From Neglectibacter timonensis (lineage in GTDB: Bacteria; Bacillota; Clostridia; Oscillospirales; Acutalibacteraceae), in contig NZ_LT160639.1 of assembly GCF_900048895.1 (NCBI RefSeq), positions 729,524-793,523 on the forward strand: a DNA stretch of 64,000 bases. The letters run 5' to 3'. Below the pieces are notes generated by a model. The model searched no databases. It was not told where the DNA came from and saw only the letters and a list, made by a program, of their open reading frames with translations. Both the position numbers and the translations under genes were made by a program. Positions 51,121-59,292 of this stretch are shown here, piece by piece (the first letter of the stretch is position 1; the number at the start of each line of letters is the position of its first letter).

Positions 51121-51813
51121 TTATTGGTTTGCTCTCCAGCGGAACGACACCCAAAGCAGTTCCTCTCCTTCGGCTGTCAGGAAGTGGAGGAGGTCCGGCG
51201 CAACGGCAACCACGTCGCCGCTGGTAATCTCGGCCGTCTCCTCCCCAACGGTTATCATCCCCTTGCCCCGGAGAATGAGATACATTTCTTCTTCCTGGTG
51301 GCTATGGGCCTCTACCGCATCCTCTTTGGTCAAATAGCCATAGTGTTGCCCGAAAGGCGTTTTCAGCTGGGGCGGTACGGCACAGGTAAAAAACGCCCCG
51401 TCCCTCTGCCTGTGCTGAGCCGCTTCTGCGTTGAAGCGGCAGAAGGAAATTTCCTCCCCAAAGGGCTCTCCGCCTTCCAAGTGAGGCCACCAAAGGGCCG
51501 CCCACTGAAAGGGAGCCTCATCCCTGTCGGTACACAACATGGTATGATAGACGCCTGGTGGAATAGCCACCACATCGCCCGTCCTTACGGCAAGATTTTT
51601 TCCGTTCACCATCACATAACCCGTACCCGACGTCACAACATAAATTTCATCAGTAGGGTGTTGGTGCCCCAGCATACTGCGATTGTTGAGCAGGTATCCG
51701 TAAGCGTGCTCAAACGGCGGATGCAGGCTGGGCGGCACAACGTCGTCTGCGAGAATCGTCCCCTCGTGAGACGGCTTAGCCTGCAGCGGATCAAACCGGC
51801 AGATTTCTATCAT
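51121..51813 (-). CDS. Bicupin protein
   Basis: The 230-residue protein has two cupin barrels. The first has metal motif 1 GHQHPTDEIYVVTSGTG and motif 2 GDVVAIPPGVYHTM. The second has EAHSHQEEEMYLILRGKG and GDVVAVAPDLLHFL. Both keep the His/His/Glu and His ligands. Bicupins include dioxygenases, decarboxylases, isomerases and sugar-binding proteins, and I cannot pick one. It is a single gene with its own terminator. The frame at 51842-52126 upstream is not convincing. Confidence 0.88.
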   Translation of the reverse strand: MIEICRFDPLQAKPSHEGTILADDVVPPSLHPPFEHAYGYLLNNRSMLGHQHPTDEIYVVTSGTGYVMVNGKNLAVRTGDVVAIPPGVYHTMLCTDRDEAPFQWAALWWPHLEGGEPFGEEISFCRFNAEAAQHRQRDGAFFTCAVPPQLKTPFGQHYGYLTKEDAVEAHSHQEEEMYLILRGKGMITVGEETAEITSGDVVAVAPDLLHFLTAEGEELLWVSFRWRANQ

Positions 51814-52064
51814 TTTTTCTTCCTCCCTTTACGCTACGATATCACATAAAAATCTTTCCCAAAAGAAGCTCCGTACCTTTTCCCAAGATAAGAGAAGCGT
51901 TTTCTCGTCTCAGGCTTTTAGGCGACCACCCGCGATTTTCCGGCCAGTCCCAGACTTCTGCGGTTATTATAACACAGACAGTGCTGAGGGGAAAGAGACT
52001 GCTTCCAGAATACAGCCCTTTTTTCCTGCAGATTCTTAAAGTTTCACGAAAAAATGTCCTGCCC

Positions 52065-52093
52065 TTGTCCATACTCTTCCGTTGTGCTAAGAT
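52065..52093 (+). promoter_or_regulatory. Promoter of nrdG
   Basis: TTGTCC (52065-52070) and TAAGAT (52088-52093) with a 17-bp spacer, 53 bp upstream of the nrdG start. Confidence 0.6.
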
Positions 52094-52146
52094 GGAACGG
52101 AAACAGGCGTCAGATTTTGACGCCACAGCAGAAAGGATCCTGTCAA

Positions 52147-52845
52147 ATGCGCATCGGCGGCTTTCAGAAACTTACCCTGCTCGATTTTCCCGACCAGATG
52201 GCCTGCATCGTATTCACACCCGGCTGCAACTTCCGCTGCCCCTACTGCCACAATGCAGGACTGGTCCTCCAGCGGGAGGATGCCGGGGAAGTCTCCCAGG
52301 AGGAGGTACTAGCCTACCTGAAAAAACGCCGCGGGCTGTTGGAGGGTGTGGTGATCACCGGCGGAGAACCTCTGCTGCAGCCGGATCTGGAGAGCTTCCT
52401 CCAAGAGGTCCGCAGCCTGGGATATCTCATCAAGCTGGACACCAACGGCAGCTTCCCTCAACGGCTGGAAGATCTGCTGCGCGCCGGCCTCCTGGATTAT
52501 ATCGCCATGGACCTCAAACACAGCCCGGAAGGCTACTCCAGAGCCGCGGGTATAGACGCCGCCCCGCTGCTGCCCCGGATAGAAAGAAGCGTCTCCCTCC
52601 TGATGCACGGCAAAACACCTTATGAATTCCGCACCACCTTGGTGAAGGGGCTCCATACACCCGGAGACGTGGAGCGAATCGCTGGATGGATCGCCGGGGA
52701 TTCCCCCTATTTTCTGCAGTCCTACGCGGACTCCGGCGACATCCTCTCTCCCGGCGGACTGGACGCATTTTCTGAAGGAGAGCTGCAACAGATGCTTCAG
52801 CTTGCAAGGAAGCACTGCCCGAAGGCTGCGCTGAGAGGAATTTGA
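52147..52845 (+). CDS. nrdG: Anaerobic ribonucleotide reductase activating protein
   Basis: The 232-residue radical-SAM enzyme installs the glycyl radical on NrdD. The SAM-cluster cysteines are C27, C31 and C34 in GCNFRCPYCHN. MRIGGFQKLTLLDFPDQ at the start and VVITGGEPLLQPDL follow the pattern of the clostridial/archaeal NrdG branch, which is longer than the E. coli type. The frame is open to 52054, but ATG 52147 follows AGAAAGGA. It precedes nrdD by 250 bp and has its own promoter. Confidence 0.93.
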   Translation: MRIGGFQKLTLLDFPDQMACIVFTPGCNFRCPYCHNAGLVLQREDAGEVSQEEVLAYLKKRRGLLEGVVITGGEPLLQPDLESFLQEVRSLGYLIKLDTNGSFPQRLEDLLRAGLLDYIAMDLKHSPEGYSRAAGIDAAPLLPRIERSVSLLMHGKTPYEFRTTLVKGLHTPGDVERIAGWIAGDSPYFLQSYADSGDILSPGGLDAFSEGELQQMLQLARKHCPKAALRGI

Positions 52846-52874
52846 AATTTTGGAGAGAAACCGTCACTCAGATT

Positions 52875-52922
52875 TCCCAAGATATTGCAGAATACCACAT
52901 TGACTTGCCCAATATATTGTGC
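52875..52922 (+). promoter_or_regulatory. Two NrdR boxes upstream of nrdD
   Basis: CAAGATATTG (52878-52887) and the perfect palindrome CAATATATTG (52910-52919) fit the core of the NrdR box. They start 32 bp apart, about three helical turns, the spacing typical for paired NrdR boxes. The second lies inside the promoter spacer, so binding would block RNA polymerase. Confidence 0.75.
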
Positions 52923-52928
52923 TACCAT
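52900..52928 (+). promoter_or_regulatory. Promoter of nrdD
   Basis: TTGACT (52900-52905) and TACCAT (52923-52928), with a 17-bp spacer, overlap the second NrdR box. The transcript would have a leader of about 165 nt. Confidence 0.65.
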
Positions 52929-53096
52929 AGAGGCGCAATAGAACACAGGAACGGCGGCAGGGTTTCAGCTTTCAGGAAGAGCACTCTATGTTTGAGCCTG
53001 ATGAGTCATAAATATCCGGTGCAGAAACTGCGCCGGATTCTGCTTTGCAGGAGCTACATAGCCTTACTGCCCGGAGAAAGGGAGCGGCGTATTATC

Positions 53097-55490
53097 ATGA
53101 AAAACTACCAGGTCATCAAGCGCAGCGGCAGTATCACGGCGTTTGATCTGCATAAGATTTCAGCGGCCATCGAAAAAGCCTTCTGTGCCAGGAACCGGCA
53201 GTACGATTCCTCTGTGATCGATCTGCTGACGCTTCGTGTAACGGCGGATTTTGAACCCAAGATCAAAGAGGGCCGTATTTCAGTGGAAGATATTCAGGAC
53301 AGCGTGGAGACAGTGCTGAGCCAGTCCGGATATGCGGATGTGGCGAAGGCCTACATTCTGTACCGGCGCCAAAGAGAAAAATTGCGCAATACCGAGGCAA
53401 CCCTTCTCGATTACAAGCAGGTAGTAGACAACTACCTTAAGGTGAACGACTGGAGGGTTAAGGAGAACTCTACCGTCACCTATTCGGTGGGCGGGCTGAT
53501 TCTCTCCAATTCCGGCGCTATCACCGCCAACTACTGGCTGTCGGAAATCTACGATGACGAAATTGCCAACGCTCACAGGAACGCGGAAATCCACATTCAC
53601 GACCTCTCCATGCTGACCGGCTACTGCGCGGGCTGGTCCCTCAAGCAGCTCATTCAGGAGGGGCTGGGCGGGATTCCTGGAAAAATCACCTCCGCTCCGG
53701 CAAAGCATCTGGCTACGCTCTGCAATCAAATGGTGAACTTTCTGGGAATTATGCAGAACGAATGGGCCGGAGCACAGGCCTTTTCCTCCTTCGACACCTA
53801 TCTGGCCCCCTTCGTCAAGGCGGACCAGCTCACCTACGACCAGGTAAAAAAATGCATTGAATCCTTCATTTACGGCGTTAACACGCCTTCCCGCTGGGGA
53901 ACCCAAGCGCCGTTTTCCAACATCACCCTGGATTGGACCGTGCCCAACGACCTCGCCGAGCTGTACGCCATTGTGGGCGGTAGGGAGATGCCTTTTAAAT
54001 ACAAGGATTGCAAGGCGGAAATGGATATGGTCAATAAGGCGTTTATCGAGGTCATGATCGAGGGAGACGCCAACGGCCGGGGGTTCCAGTATCCCATTCC
54101 CACCTATTCCATCACCAGGGATTTCGACTGGTCGGAAACAGAGAACAACCGTCTGCTGTTTGAGATGACGGCCAAATACGGCACCCCCTATTTTTCCAAT
54201 TATATCAACAGCGATATGGAGCCCAGCGATATCCGCAGCATGTGCTGCCGCCTGCGGCTGGATCTGCGGGAACTGCGCAAGAAGACTGGCGGTTTCTTCG
54301 GCAGTGGGGAGAGCACCGGTTCCGTGGGCGTTGTAACCATCAACATGCCTCACATTGCCTATCTGGCGGAAGACGAAGCTGATTTCTACCGCCGGCTGGA
54401 TCATCTGATGGATCTCGCCGCCCGCTCCCTGAAAATCAAACGCACCGTCATCACCAAACTGCTGGACGGGGGCCTTTACCCCTATACCAAACGGTACCTG
54501 GGTACCTTTGAGCACCATTTCTCCACCATCGGCCTGCTTGGCATGAACGAGGCCGGCCTGAACGCGAAATGGCTGCAAAAAGATATGACCCACGAGGCCA
54601 CGCAGGCCTTTACCCGGGATGTCCTGAACCATATGCGGACACGTCTCTCCGACTATCAGGAACAGTATGGAGATCTATACAATTTGGAGGCCACTCCTGC
54701 GGAATCTACTGCCTACCGCATGGCCAAGCACGACGTGGAAAAATTCCACGACATTGTAACCGCCGCAGAGGACAACGGCACGCCCTATTACACCAACAGC
54801 TCCCATCTGCCGGTAGGTTATACGGACGACCTGTTCTCCGCCCTGGACATTCAGGACGGCTTGCAAACCCTTTATACTTCCGGAACGGTGTTCCACGCTT
54901 TTCTGGGAGAGCGTCTGGGAGACTGGCACGCTGCAGCCAAGCTGGTGAAAAAGATCGCGGAAAACTACAAGCTTCCTTATTATACCCTGTCCCCCACCTA
55001 TTCCATCTGTAAAAACCACGGATACCTGGCTGGAGAGCAATACGAATGCCCTGTCTGTCACGAGAAGACAGAGGTCTACAGCAGGATTACCGGGTATTAT
55101 CGTCCGGTACAGAACTGGAACGACGGAAAGGCACAGGAATATAAGCAGCGGAAGAACTATCAGGTTTCCGCAGCGCCGGGCCCTCTCTGCAACGCCCCGG
55201 CCGCCGCTCCCGGACGGCAGGAAAGGGAACCCCGCGAAGCGCCCGTAGGAGAAAATGTGTTACTGTTCACCACCGCTTCCTGTCCCAACTGCAGGGCCGC
55301 AAAGGAAATGCTGCAGCGGGCGGGAGTCCTCTATACAGTGGTTCCCGCAGAGGAACAGCCCGAATTGGTACAGAGGTACGACATCCTGCAGGCGCCGACC
55401 CTGGTGCTGGAAGGAGAAAAGCCCGCCGGAATTTATCCCGGGCTCTCCGGCGTGCAGCGGGTAATTGAATTGTTCACGGAATCCCGCTGA
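53097..55490 (+). CDS. nrdD: Anaerobic ribonucleoside-triphosphate reductase with fused C-terminal glutaredoxin-like domain
   Basis: The 797-residue protein has an ATP-cone at about 1-95 (YQVIKRSGSITAFD) and a class III reductase core with the Cys motif GYCAGWSL and MCCRLRLDLRELRKKTGGF. The zinc site is CKNHGY ... CPVC and the glycyl-radical loop is SRITGYYRPV with Gly666. After an Ala/Pro-rich linker (about 690-715) a thioredoxin-fold domain follows: VLLFTTASCPNC with redox pair C729/C732 and APTLVLEG with cis-Pro. Such a domain could supply electrons directly, replacing formate. ATG 53097 is chosen; the frame is open upstream to 52842. Confidence 0.94.
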   Translation: MKNYQVIKRSGSITAFDLHKISAAIEKAFCARNRQYDSSVIDLLTLRVTADFEPKIKEGRISVEDIQDSVETVLSQSGYADVAKAYILYRRQREKLRNTEATLLDYKQVVDNYLKVNDWRVKENSTVTYSVGGLILSNSGAITANYWLSEIYDDEIANAHRNAEIHIHDLSMLTGYCAGWSLKQLIQEGLGGIPGKITSAPAKHLATLCNQMVNFLGIMQNEWAGAQAFSSFDTYLAPFVKADQLTYDQVKKCIESFIYGVNTPSRWGTQAPFSNITLDWTVPNDLAELYAIVGGREMPFKYKDCKAEMDMVNKAFIEVMIEGDANGRGFQYPIPTYSITRDFDWSETENNRLLFEMTAKYGTPYFSNYINSDMEPSDIRSMCCRLRLDLRELRKKTGGFFGSGESTGSVGVVTINMPHIAYLAEDEADFYRRLDHLMDLAARSLKIKRTVITKLLDGGLYPYTKRYLGTFEHHFSTIGLLGMNEAGLNAKWLQKDMTHEATQAFTRDVLNHMRTRLSDYQEQYGDLYNLEATPAESTAYRMAKHDVEKFHDIVTAAEDNGTPYYTNSSHLPVGYTDDLFSALDIQDGLQTLYTSGTVFHAFLGERLGDWHAAAKLVKKIAENYKLPYYTLSPTYSICKNHGYLAGEQYECPVCHEKTEVYSRITGYYRPVQNWNDGKAQEYKQRKNYQVSAAPGPLCNAPAAAPGRQEREPREAPVGENVLLFTTASCPNCRAAKEMLQRAGVLYTVVPAEEQPELVQRYDILQAPTLVLEGEKPAGIYPGLSGVQRVIELFTESR

Positions 55491-55685
55491 TATGACAGGA
55501 CAAAGGGGCCTGTTCCTGTGAAACTCCATAGAGGACATAAGGAGAAGCTTCAAAAGCAGAACCTTTCCACAGGATAAACAAGAGGTCTTTCAGGAGCGCG
55601 CTGTAAAAAACTGCAGCGCGCTCCTGCTTTTTTCTGTCCTCTGCAAACCAGCACAAAAAAGAGGTTTCTTTGCACTGTATTTTCC

Positions 55686-55714
55686 TTGCAATTGACCAAA
55701 GAATCAGCTATGAT
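55686..55714 (+). promoter_or_regulatory. Promoter of the uroporphyrinogen-decarboxylase-like genes
   Basis: TTGCAA (55686-55691) and TATGAT (55709-55714) with a 17-bp spacer, about 95 bp before the start codon. Confidence 0.6.
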
Positions 55715-55809
55715 GAAGCTTAAGGAAAGCCCCGCCTTCACTTCTCTGTTTCGGCGAAATAGGCGCGTTTTCCGAAACGATAGAGTGCACATTGGAGGCG
55801 GTATATAAA

Positions 55810-56784
55810 ATGACCCATCGCGAACGGTTTATCAGAACGCTAAAGCGGGAAAAAATCGGCGGCCAGGTTCCCCATTTCGAGCTGGTATTTTTTCTGACTA
55901 TGGAGGCTTTCGGCAAGGTACATCCCTCCCACCGGGAGTACGGTCAGTGGAATCAGATGAGCCTCACAGAAAAAAAGCTGCATATGGAGGATATGGCTGG
56001 GCTTTATCTGGACACTGCCCGGCGGTTTCACCACAGCGGTATTTTCGTGCATCCTAACCCGGGCCGTACCTTTGAAGAGATCCAATGGCTTTTGGAAACC
56101 ATCCGGGAGAAATCCGGGGATGAATATTATCTCACCATGCACGGAGACCCCACCTGGTCCATTCCAGATGGAAATACCATGATGGAGTTTTCCAGAAGAA
56201 TGTATGAAGAACCAGAACTGCTCAATGAAGAATCAGAACGCCGGACAGAGGCCTGTCTGGAGCTTGCCGCCAGGCTTGATAGCCATGGTCACCTGCTGGA
56301 CGGCTTCACCCTCTGTTCTGATTACTGTTTCAATGTAAATCCCTTCTTTTCCCGGGAGAAATTTGAGGAGTTGATTACCCCTTATCTTTCCAGTGTAATC
56401 CGCGGATACCGGGAGCTGGGTTATTACACCATCAAGCACACGGACGGCAATATCATGCCGATAGCAGACCTGCTGGTGGATTGCGGTCCCCATGCCCTGC
56501 ATTCCCTGGATCCCCAGGGCGGCGTCAGCCTCGGCACAATGATGCAAACCTATGGTGACCGCGTTGCCCTGATCGGGAACGTCAACTGCGGCCTGCTGCA
56601 GACCGGCACTGACGAAGAATGCCGGGCAGACGTCCTGCGTTCCCTGCACGAGGGCATGCAGAATGGAGGAGGATATCTCTTTTCCACCTCCAACTGCATC
56701 TACACCGGCCTGCCGCTTTCCCGCTACGAGCTGATGCTCTCCCTCTGGGAACAGTACGGGAATTATGACAGAACCGGCAATTGA
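55810..56784 (+). CDS. Uroporphyrinogen decarboxylase-like protein 1
   Basis: The 324-residue protein has the URO-D barrel pattern: MTHRERFIRTLKREK at the start, DGFTLCSDYCFNVNPFFS, the KHTDGNIMPIADLLVDCG loop and LHSLDPQGGVSLG. In clostridia such proteins are often methyltransferases acting on corrinoid proteins rather than haem enzymes. No hem genes or corrinoid-binding protein lie here. ATG 55810 follows GGAGG; the preceding TTG is less likely. It is followed by a second member of the superfamily. Confidence 0.85.
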   Translation: MTHRERFIRTLKREKIGGQVPHFELVFFLTMEAFGKVHPSHREYGQWNQMSLTEKKLHMEDMAGLYLDTARRFHHSGIFVHPNPGRTFEEIQWLLETIREKSGDEYYLTMHGDPTWSIPDGNTMMEFSRRMYEEPELLNEESERRTEACLELAARLDSHGHLLDGFTLCSDYCFNVNPFFSREKFEELITPYLSSVIRGYRELGYYTIKHTDGNIMPIADLLVDCGPHALHSLDPQGGVSLGTMMQTYGDRVALIGNVNCGLLQTGTDEECRADVLRSLHEGMQNGGGYLFSTSNCIYTGLPLSRYELMLSLWEQYGNYDRTGN

Positions 56785-56876
56785 GAGAAAAACCGGACGG
56801 AGTCGTCCTGTTTTTGAATACAGTAGGCAGCCCTGTATCAAAACTGGAGAATGGGCTGCGGGAGGAGCGTTGTTTT

Positions 56877-58136
56877 ATGACAATTCAAGAGCATACCGCA
56901 ATTAACAGGGACAAAGAAATCGTTCAGGAACTTGCCAGGCAGGTGTTGGACCTCTCTTCTCTGGAAATCAACCAAAAGAGGAAGGACAGGCTTCGCGCCG
57001 TCAATGATCTTCATACCGGCCTCAGGCCCGGCGTATGGCTGAATGAAATCCCCTGGCACGAGATGGACATCGACGGTAAACTGGTTCTGCACTGTACGGA
57101 TCCCTTTGCCAGGGAGATGGAACAGTATTTCCGGCGCATCCTGTTCCGCTGGGAGTATTTCCAGGCTGACATGGTGGTAGAGGGTTTTTATCCGATTGAA
57201 AAATCTTACGAAAGCACTGGAAACGGCCTGGGAATTCAGGAAGATGTGCGCAGGACGGACGAATACAACAACATCGTCTCCCACTCCTATCACGACGTGT
57301 TGGATACAGAGGAAAAGCTCGCAAAGCTGCATCCGCCGGTCTTGACCGCCCATCCGGAAATCGACTGCAGAAACCGTGCGGCCGCAGAAGAGCTGCTGGG
57401 CGGCACCATGCCGGTACGGCTGATGGGAACGCAGATTTACTATGCCCCCTGGGATGATATCGCCATGCTCCGGGGAGTGGAGCCCATCCTCTATGACATG
57501 ATGGACCGGCCGGAATTCCTGCATCAGATTATCGCAGGCTACACGGCCAATCAGGACAGCCTGATGACTCAGCTGGAGAAGCTGGGCCTGCTGGAGGATG
57601 AGCTGACGGAACTGCACTGCACGCCCGCTTATACCGACGACCTCCCCAAGGCCGGTTCCGGAGAGTCCGTCAGGCTGAAGAACGTTTGGTTCCGCAGCAT
57701 GGCGCAGATGTTCTCCACTGTCTCCCCTGCCATGCACGACGAGTTCGAGCTGGAATATATGCGCCCGCTGATGGCCCGATGCGGCCTGGTTTATTACGGC
57801 TGCTGCGAACCGCTGGACAACAAGATTTCTCTGCTCAAGACCATCCCGAATATGCGGAAAATCGGCGTCAGTCCTTGGGCGGATATCGAATCCTGCGCAG
57901 AGCAGCTTGGCAGCGATTATGTTTATGCACGCAAGCCCAATCCGGCCTTTGTGGCCGGAGAGTTCGACGAGGACGTAGTCCGGAAAGAAATTGAAGATAC
58001 CGTCCGTGTCTGTATCAGGTATCGCTGTCCCTACGAGTTCGTTTTAAAGGATATCAGCACGGTTTCCCAACACCCGGAAAACCTGATTAAATGGACCCGG
58101 ACCGTTCAGGAAACCCTGGATCGCTATTATGGCTGA
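56877..58136 (+). CDS. Uroporphyrinogen decarboxylase-like protein 2
   Basis: The 419-residue protein is a longer, divergent member of the same superfamily, with LVYYGCCEPLDNKISLLKTI and VGISPWADIE-like barrel strands (here KIGVSPWADIE). Proteins of this length occur near corrinoid methyltransferase systems in gut clostridia. The frame overlaps URO-D-like 1 by 4 bp at its open edge, but ATG 56877 follows GGGAGGAG. The two probably form one operon and may be partners. No methyl donor can be inferred. Confidence 0.85.
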   Translation: MTIQEHTAINRDKEIVQELARQVLDLSSLEINQKRKDRLRAVNDLHTGLRPGVWLNEIPWHEMDIDGKLVLHCTDPFAREMEQYFRRILFRWEYFQADMVVEGFYPIEKSYESTGNGLGIQEDVRRTDEYNNIVSHSYHDVLDTEEKLAKLHPPVLTAHPEIDCRNRAAAEELLGGTMPVRLMGTQIYYAPWDDIAMLRGVEPILYDMMDRPEFLHQIIAGYTANQDSLMTQLEKLGLLEDELTELHCTPAYTDDLPKAGSGESVRLKNVWFRSMAQMFSTVSPAMHDEFELEYMRPLMARCGLVYYGCCEPLDNKISLLKTIPNMRKIGVSPWADIESCAEQLGSDYVYARKPNPAFVAGEFDEDVVRKEIEDTVRVCIRYRCPYEFVLKDISTVSQHPENLIKWTRTVQETLDRYYG

Positions 58137-58266
58137 ATCTGTGCGGAAGTCTCTCCGTTTTCGGTTCCTGCCGGCAGTCCGCCGCTGCAAATCTTTGTAT
58201 AAAACCTGCTTCTTCGCTTGCTTCTCTCCCAAAAGAACGCTACAATGGAGAAAAGGAGTGTGATTA

Positions 58267-58635
58267 ATGATGAAGTTCTGCTGGACTACCCTGCGTGTTT
58301 CTGATTTTGACAAGAGCCTGCGGTTTTACCGCGACCTCATTGGCCTGCCTGTGGCAGAATGCTCCTCCCACGGCGGCGCTTCCATTGCCATGCTGGGGCC
58401 GGAGGACGGTCCGAAAATTGAACTGCTTTATGAGGCGGACGCCCCGCTCCAGGGACAGGGGGACGGAATTTCCCTTGGCTTCGAGGTAGGTGATCTGAGC
58501 TATGCGACAAAGAAAATGGCAGACCATGGATACCCGCTGCGCCGCGGCCCCATCTCGCCCCATCCCCACATCCGTTTTTCTTTTTTCTCTGATCCGGACG
58601 GATATGAAGTACAGCTGGTTGAAAATTTGAACTGA
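58267..58635 (+). CDS. VOC-family (glyoxalase/bleomycin-resistance fold) protein
   Basis: The 122-residue protein has the two betaalphabetabetabeta repeats of VOC proteins: TLRVSDFDKSLRFYRDLIGL near the start and FFSDPDGYEVQLVENL at the end. Family members are metal-dependent lyases, isomerases or drug-binding proteins. The start could be 58267 or 58270 (ATGATG). A purine-rich stretch AAAAGGAG precedes it. It sits between the URO-D-like and nitroreductase genes. Confidence 0.9.
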   Translation: MMKFCWTTLRVSDFDKSLRFYRDLIGLPVAECSSHGGASIAMLGPEDGPKIELLYEADAPLQGQGDGISLGFEVGDLSYATKKMADHGYPLRRGPISPHPHIRFSFFSDPDGYEVQLVENLN

Positions 58636-58665
58636 GAACTATATTCTAGAAAGTGAGGCTCCCAA

Positions 58666-59190
58666 ATGGATACGGATTTTTTGAAGCTGGCCGCAGCCCG
58701 TTATTCCGTGCGCAAATTCAGGCCTGATCCTGTGGAACCGGAAAAACTGGACCTAATCCTCCGTGCAGGAAATCTGGCCCCTACAGCCTGTAATCTTCAG
58801 CCCCAGCGGATTCTTGTTCTCAGCAGTGAGGAATCCCTGGATAAGCTACGCCGTTGCACAAGATGCCACTTTAACGCCCCCGCCGCTTTGCTGGTCTGTT
58901 ATCACAGGGAGGAGTGCTGGAAACGGGAGTATGATGAGAAAAGCAGCGGCGACATTGACGCCAGTATCGTAACCACGCATATGATGCTGGAAGCCGCTTC
59001 TCTTGGCATCGGGAGCACCTGGGTGATGTACTTTAACCCGGAGGCCGTCCGCGAGGAATTCGAGGTTCCGGAACAGCTGGAACCCACTGCCCTTCTGGTG
59101 CTGGGTTACCCTGCTGAAGATGCAAAGCCCTCTCCCAGGCATACTGAATCCCGCCCTCTGGAAGAGCTGGTGGTGTGGGAGCATTTTTAG
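58666..59190 (+). CDS. Nitroreductase-family flavoprotein
   Basis: The 174-residue protein shows the nitroreductase start LAAARYSVRKFRPDPVE with FMN-phosphate-binding Arg residues, APTACNLQPQRILV, IVTTHMMLEAASLGIGSTWV and a C-terminal GYPAEDAKPSPRHTESRPLE. These FMN enzymes reduce nitro compounds, quinones or flavins with NAD(P)H. It follows the VOC gene by 30 bp and has a terminator after it. Confidence 0.92.
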   Translation: MDTDFLKLAAARYSVRKFRPDPVEPEKLDLILRAGNLAPTACNLQPQRILVLSSEESLDKLRRCTRCHFNAPAALLVCYHREECWKREYDEKSSGDIDASIVTTHMMLEAASLGIGSTWVMYFNPEAVREEFEVPEQLEPTALLVLGYPAEDAKPSPRHTESRPLEELVVWEHF

Positions 59191-59216
59191 CCTGTCTCGT
59201 TCCCCGGAGAAAATCA

Positions 59217-59252
59217 AAAAAAGGAAGCTGCCGTTTCGGCTGCTTCCTTTTC
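59217..59252. terminator. Bidirectional terminator
   Basis: AAAAAGGAAGC pairs with GCTTCCTTTT and an inner GCCG/CGGC stem with a single mismatch. It separates the convergent nitroreductase and hybrid kinase genes. Confidence 0.85.
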
Positions 59253-59292
59253 TGTATATTTAGATCTTGTTCCCCTCGAAAATACAGCCTCT

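Noticed and set aside
51842-52126. Small minus-strand frame between the bicupin and nrdG
   Set aside because: It covers the nrdG promoter region and has no domain or ribosome-binding site.
52842-53096. N-terminal extension of NrdD
   Set aside because: The segment contains NrdR boxes and a promoter, and the ATP-cone begins at 53097.
53280-54632. Open frame of 450 codons antisense to nrdD
   Set aside because: The nrdD frame has complete domain order and catalytic motifs. The antisense frame has none.
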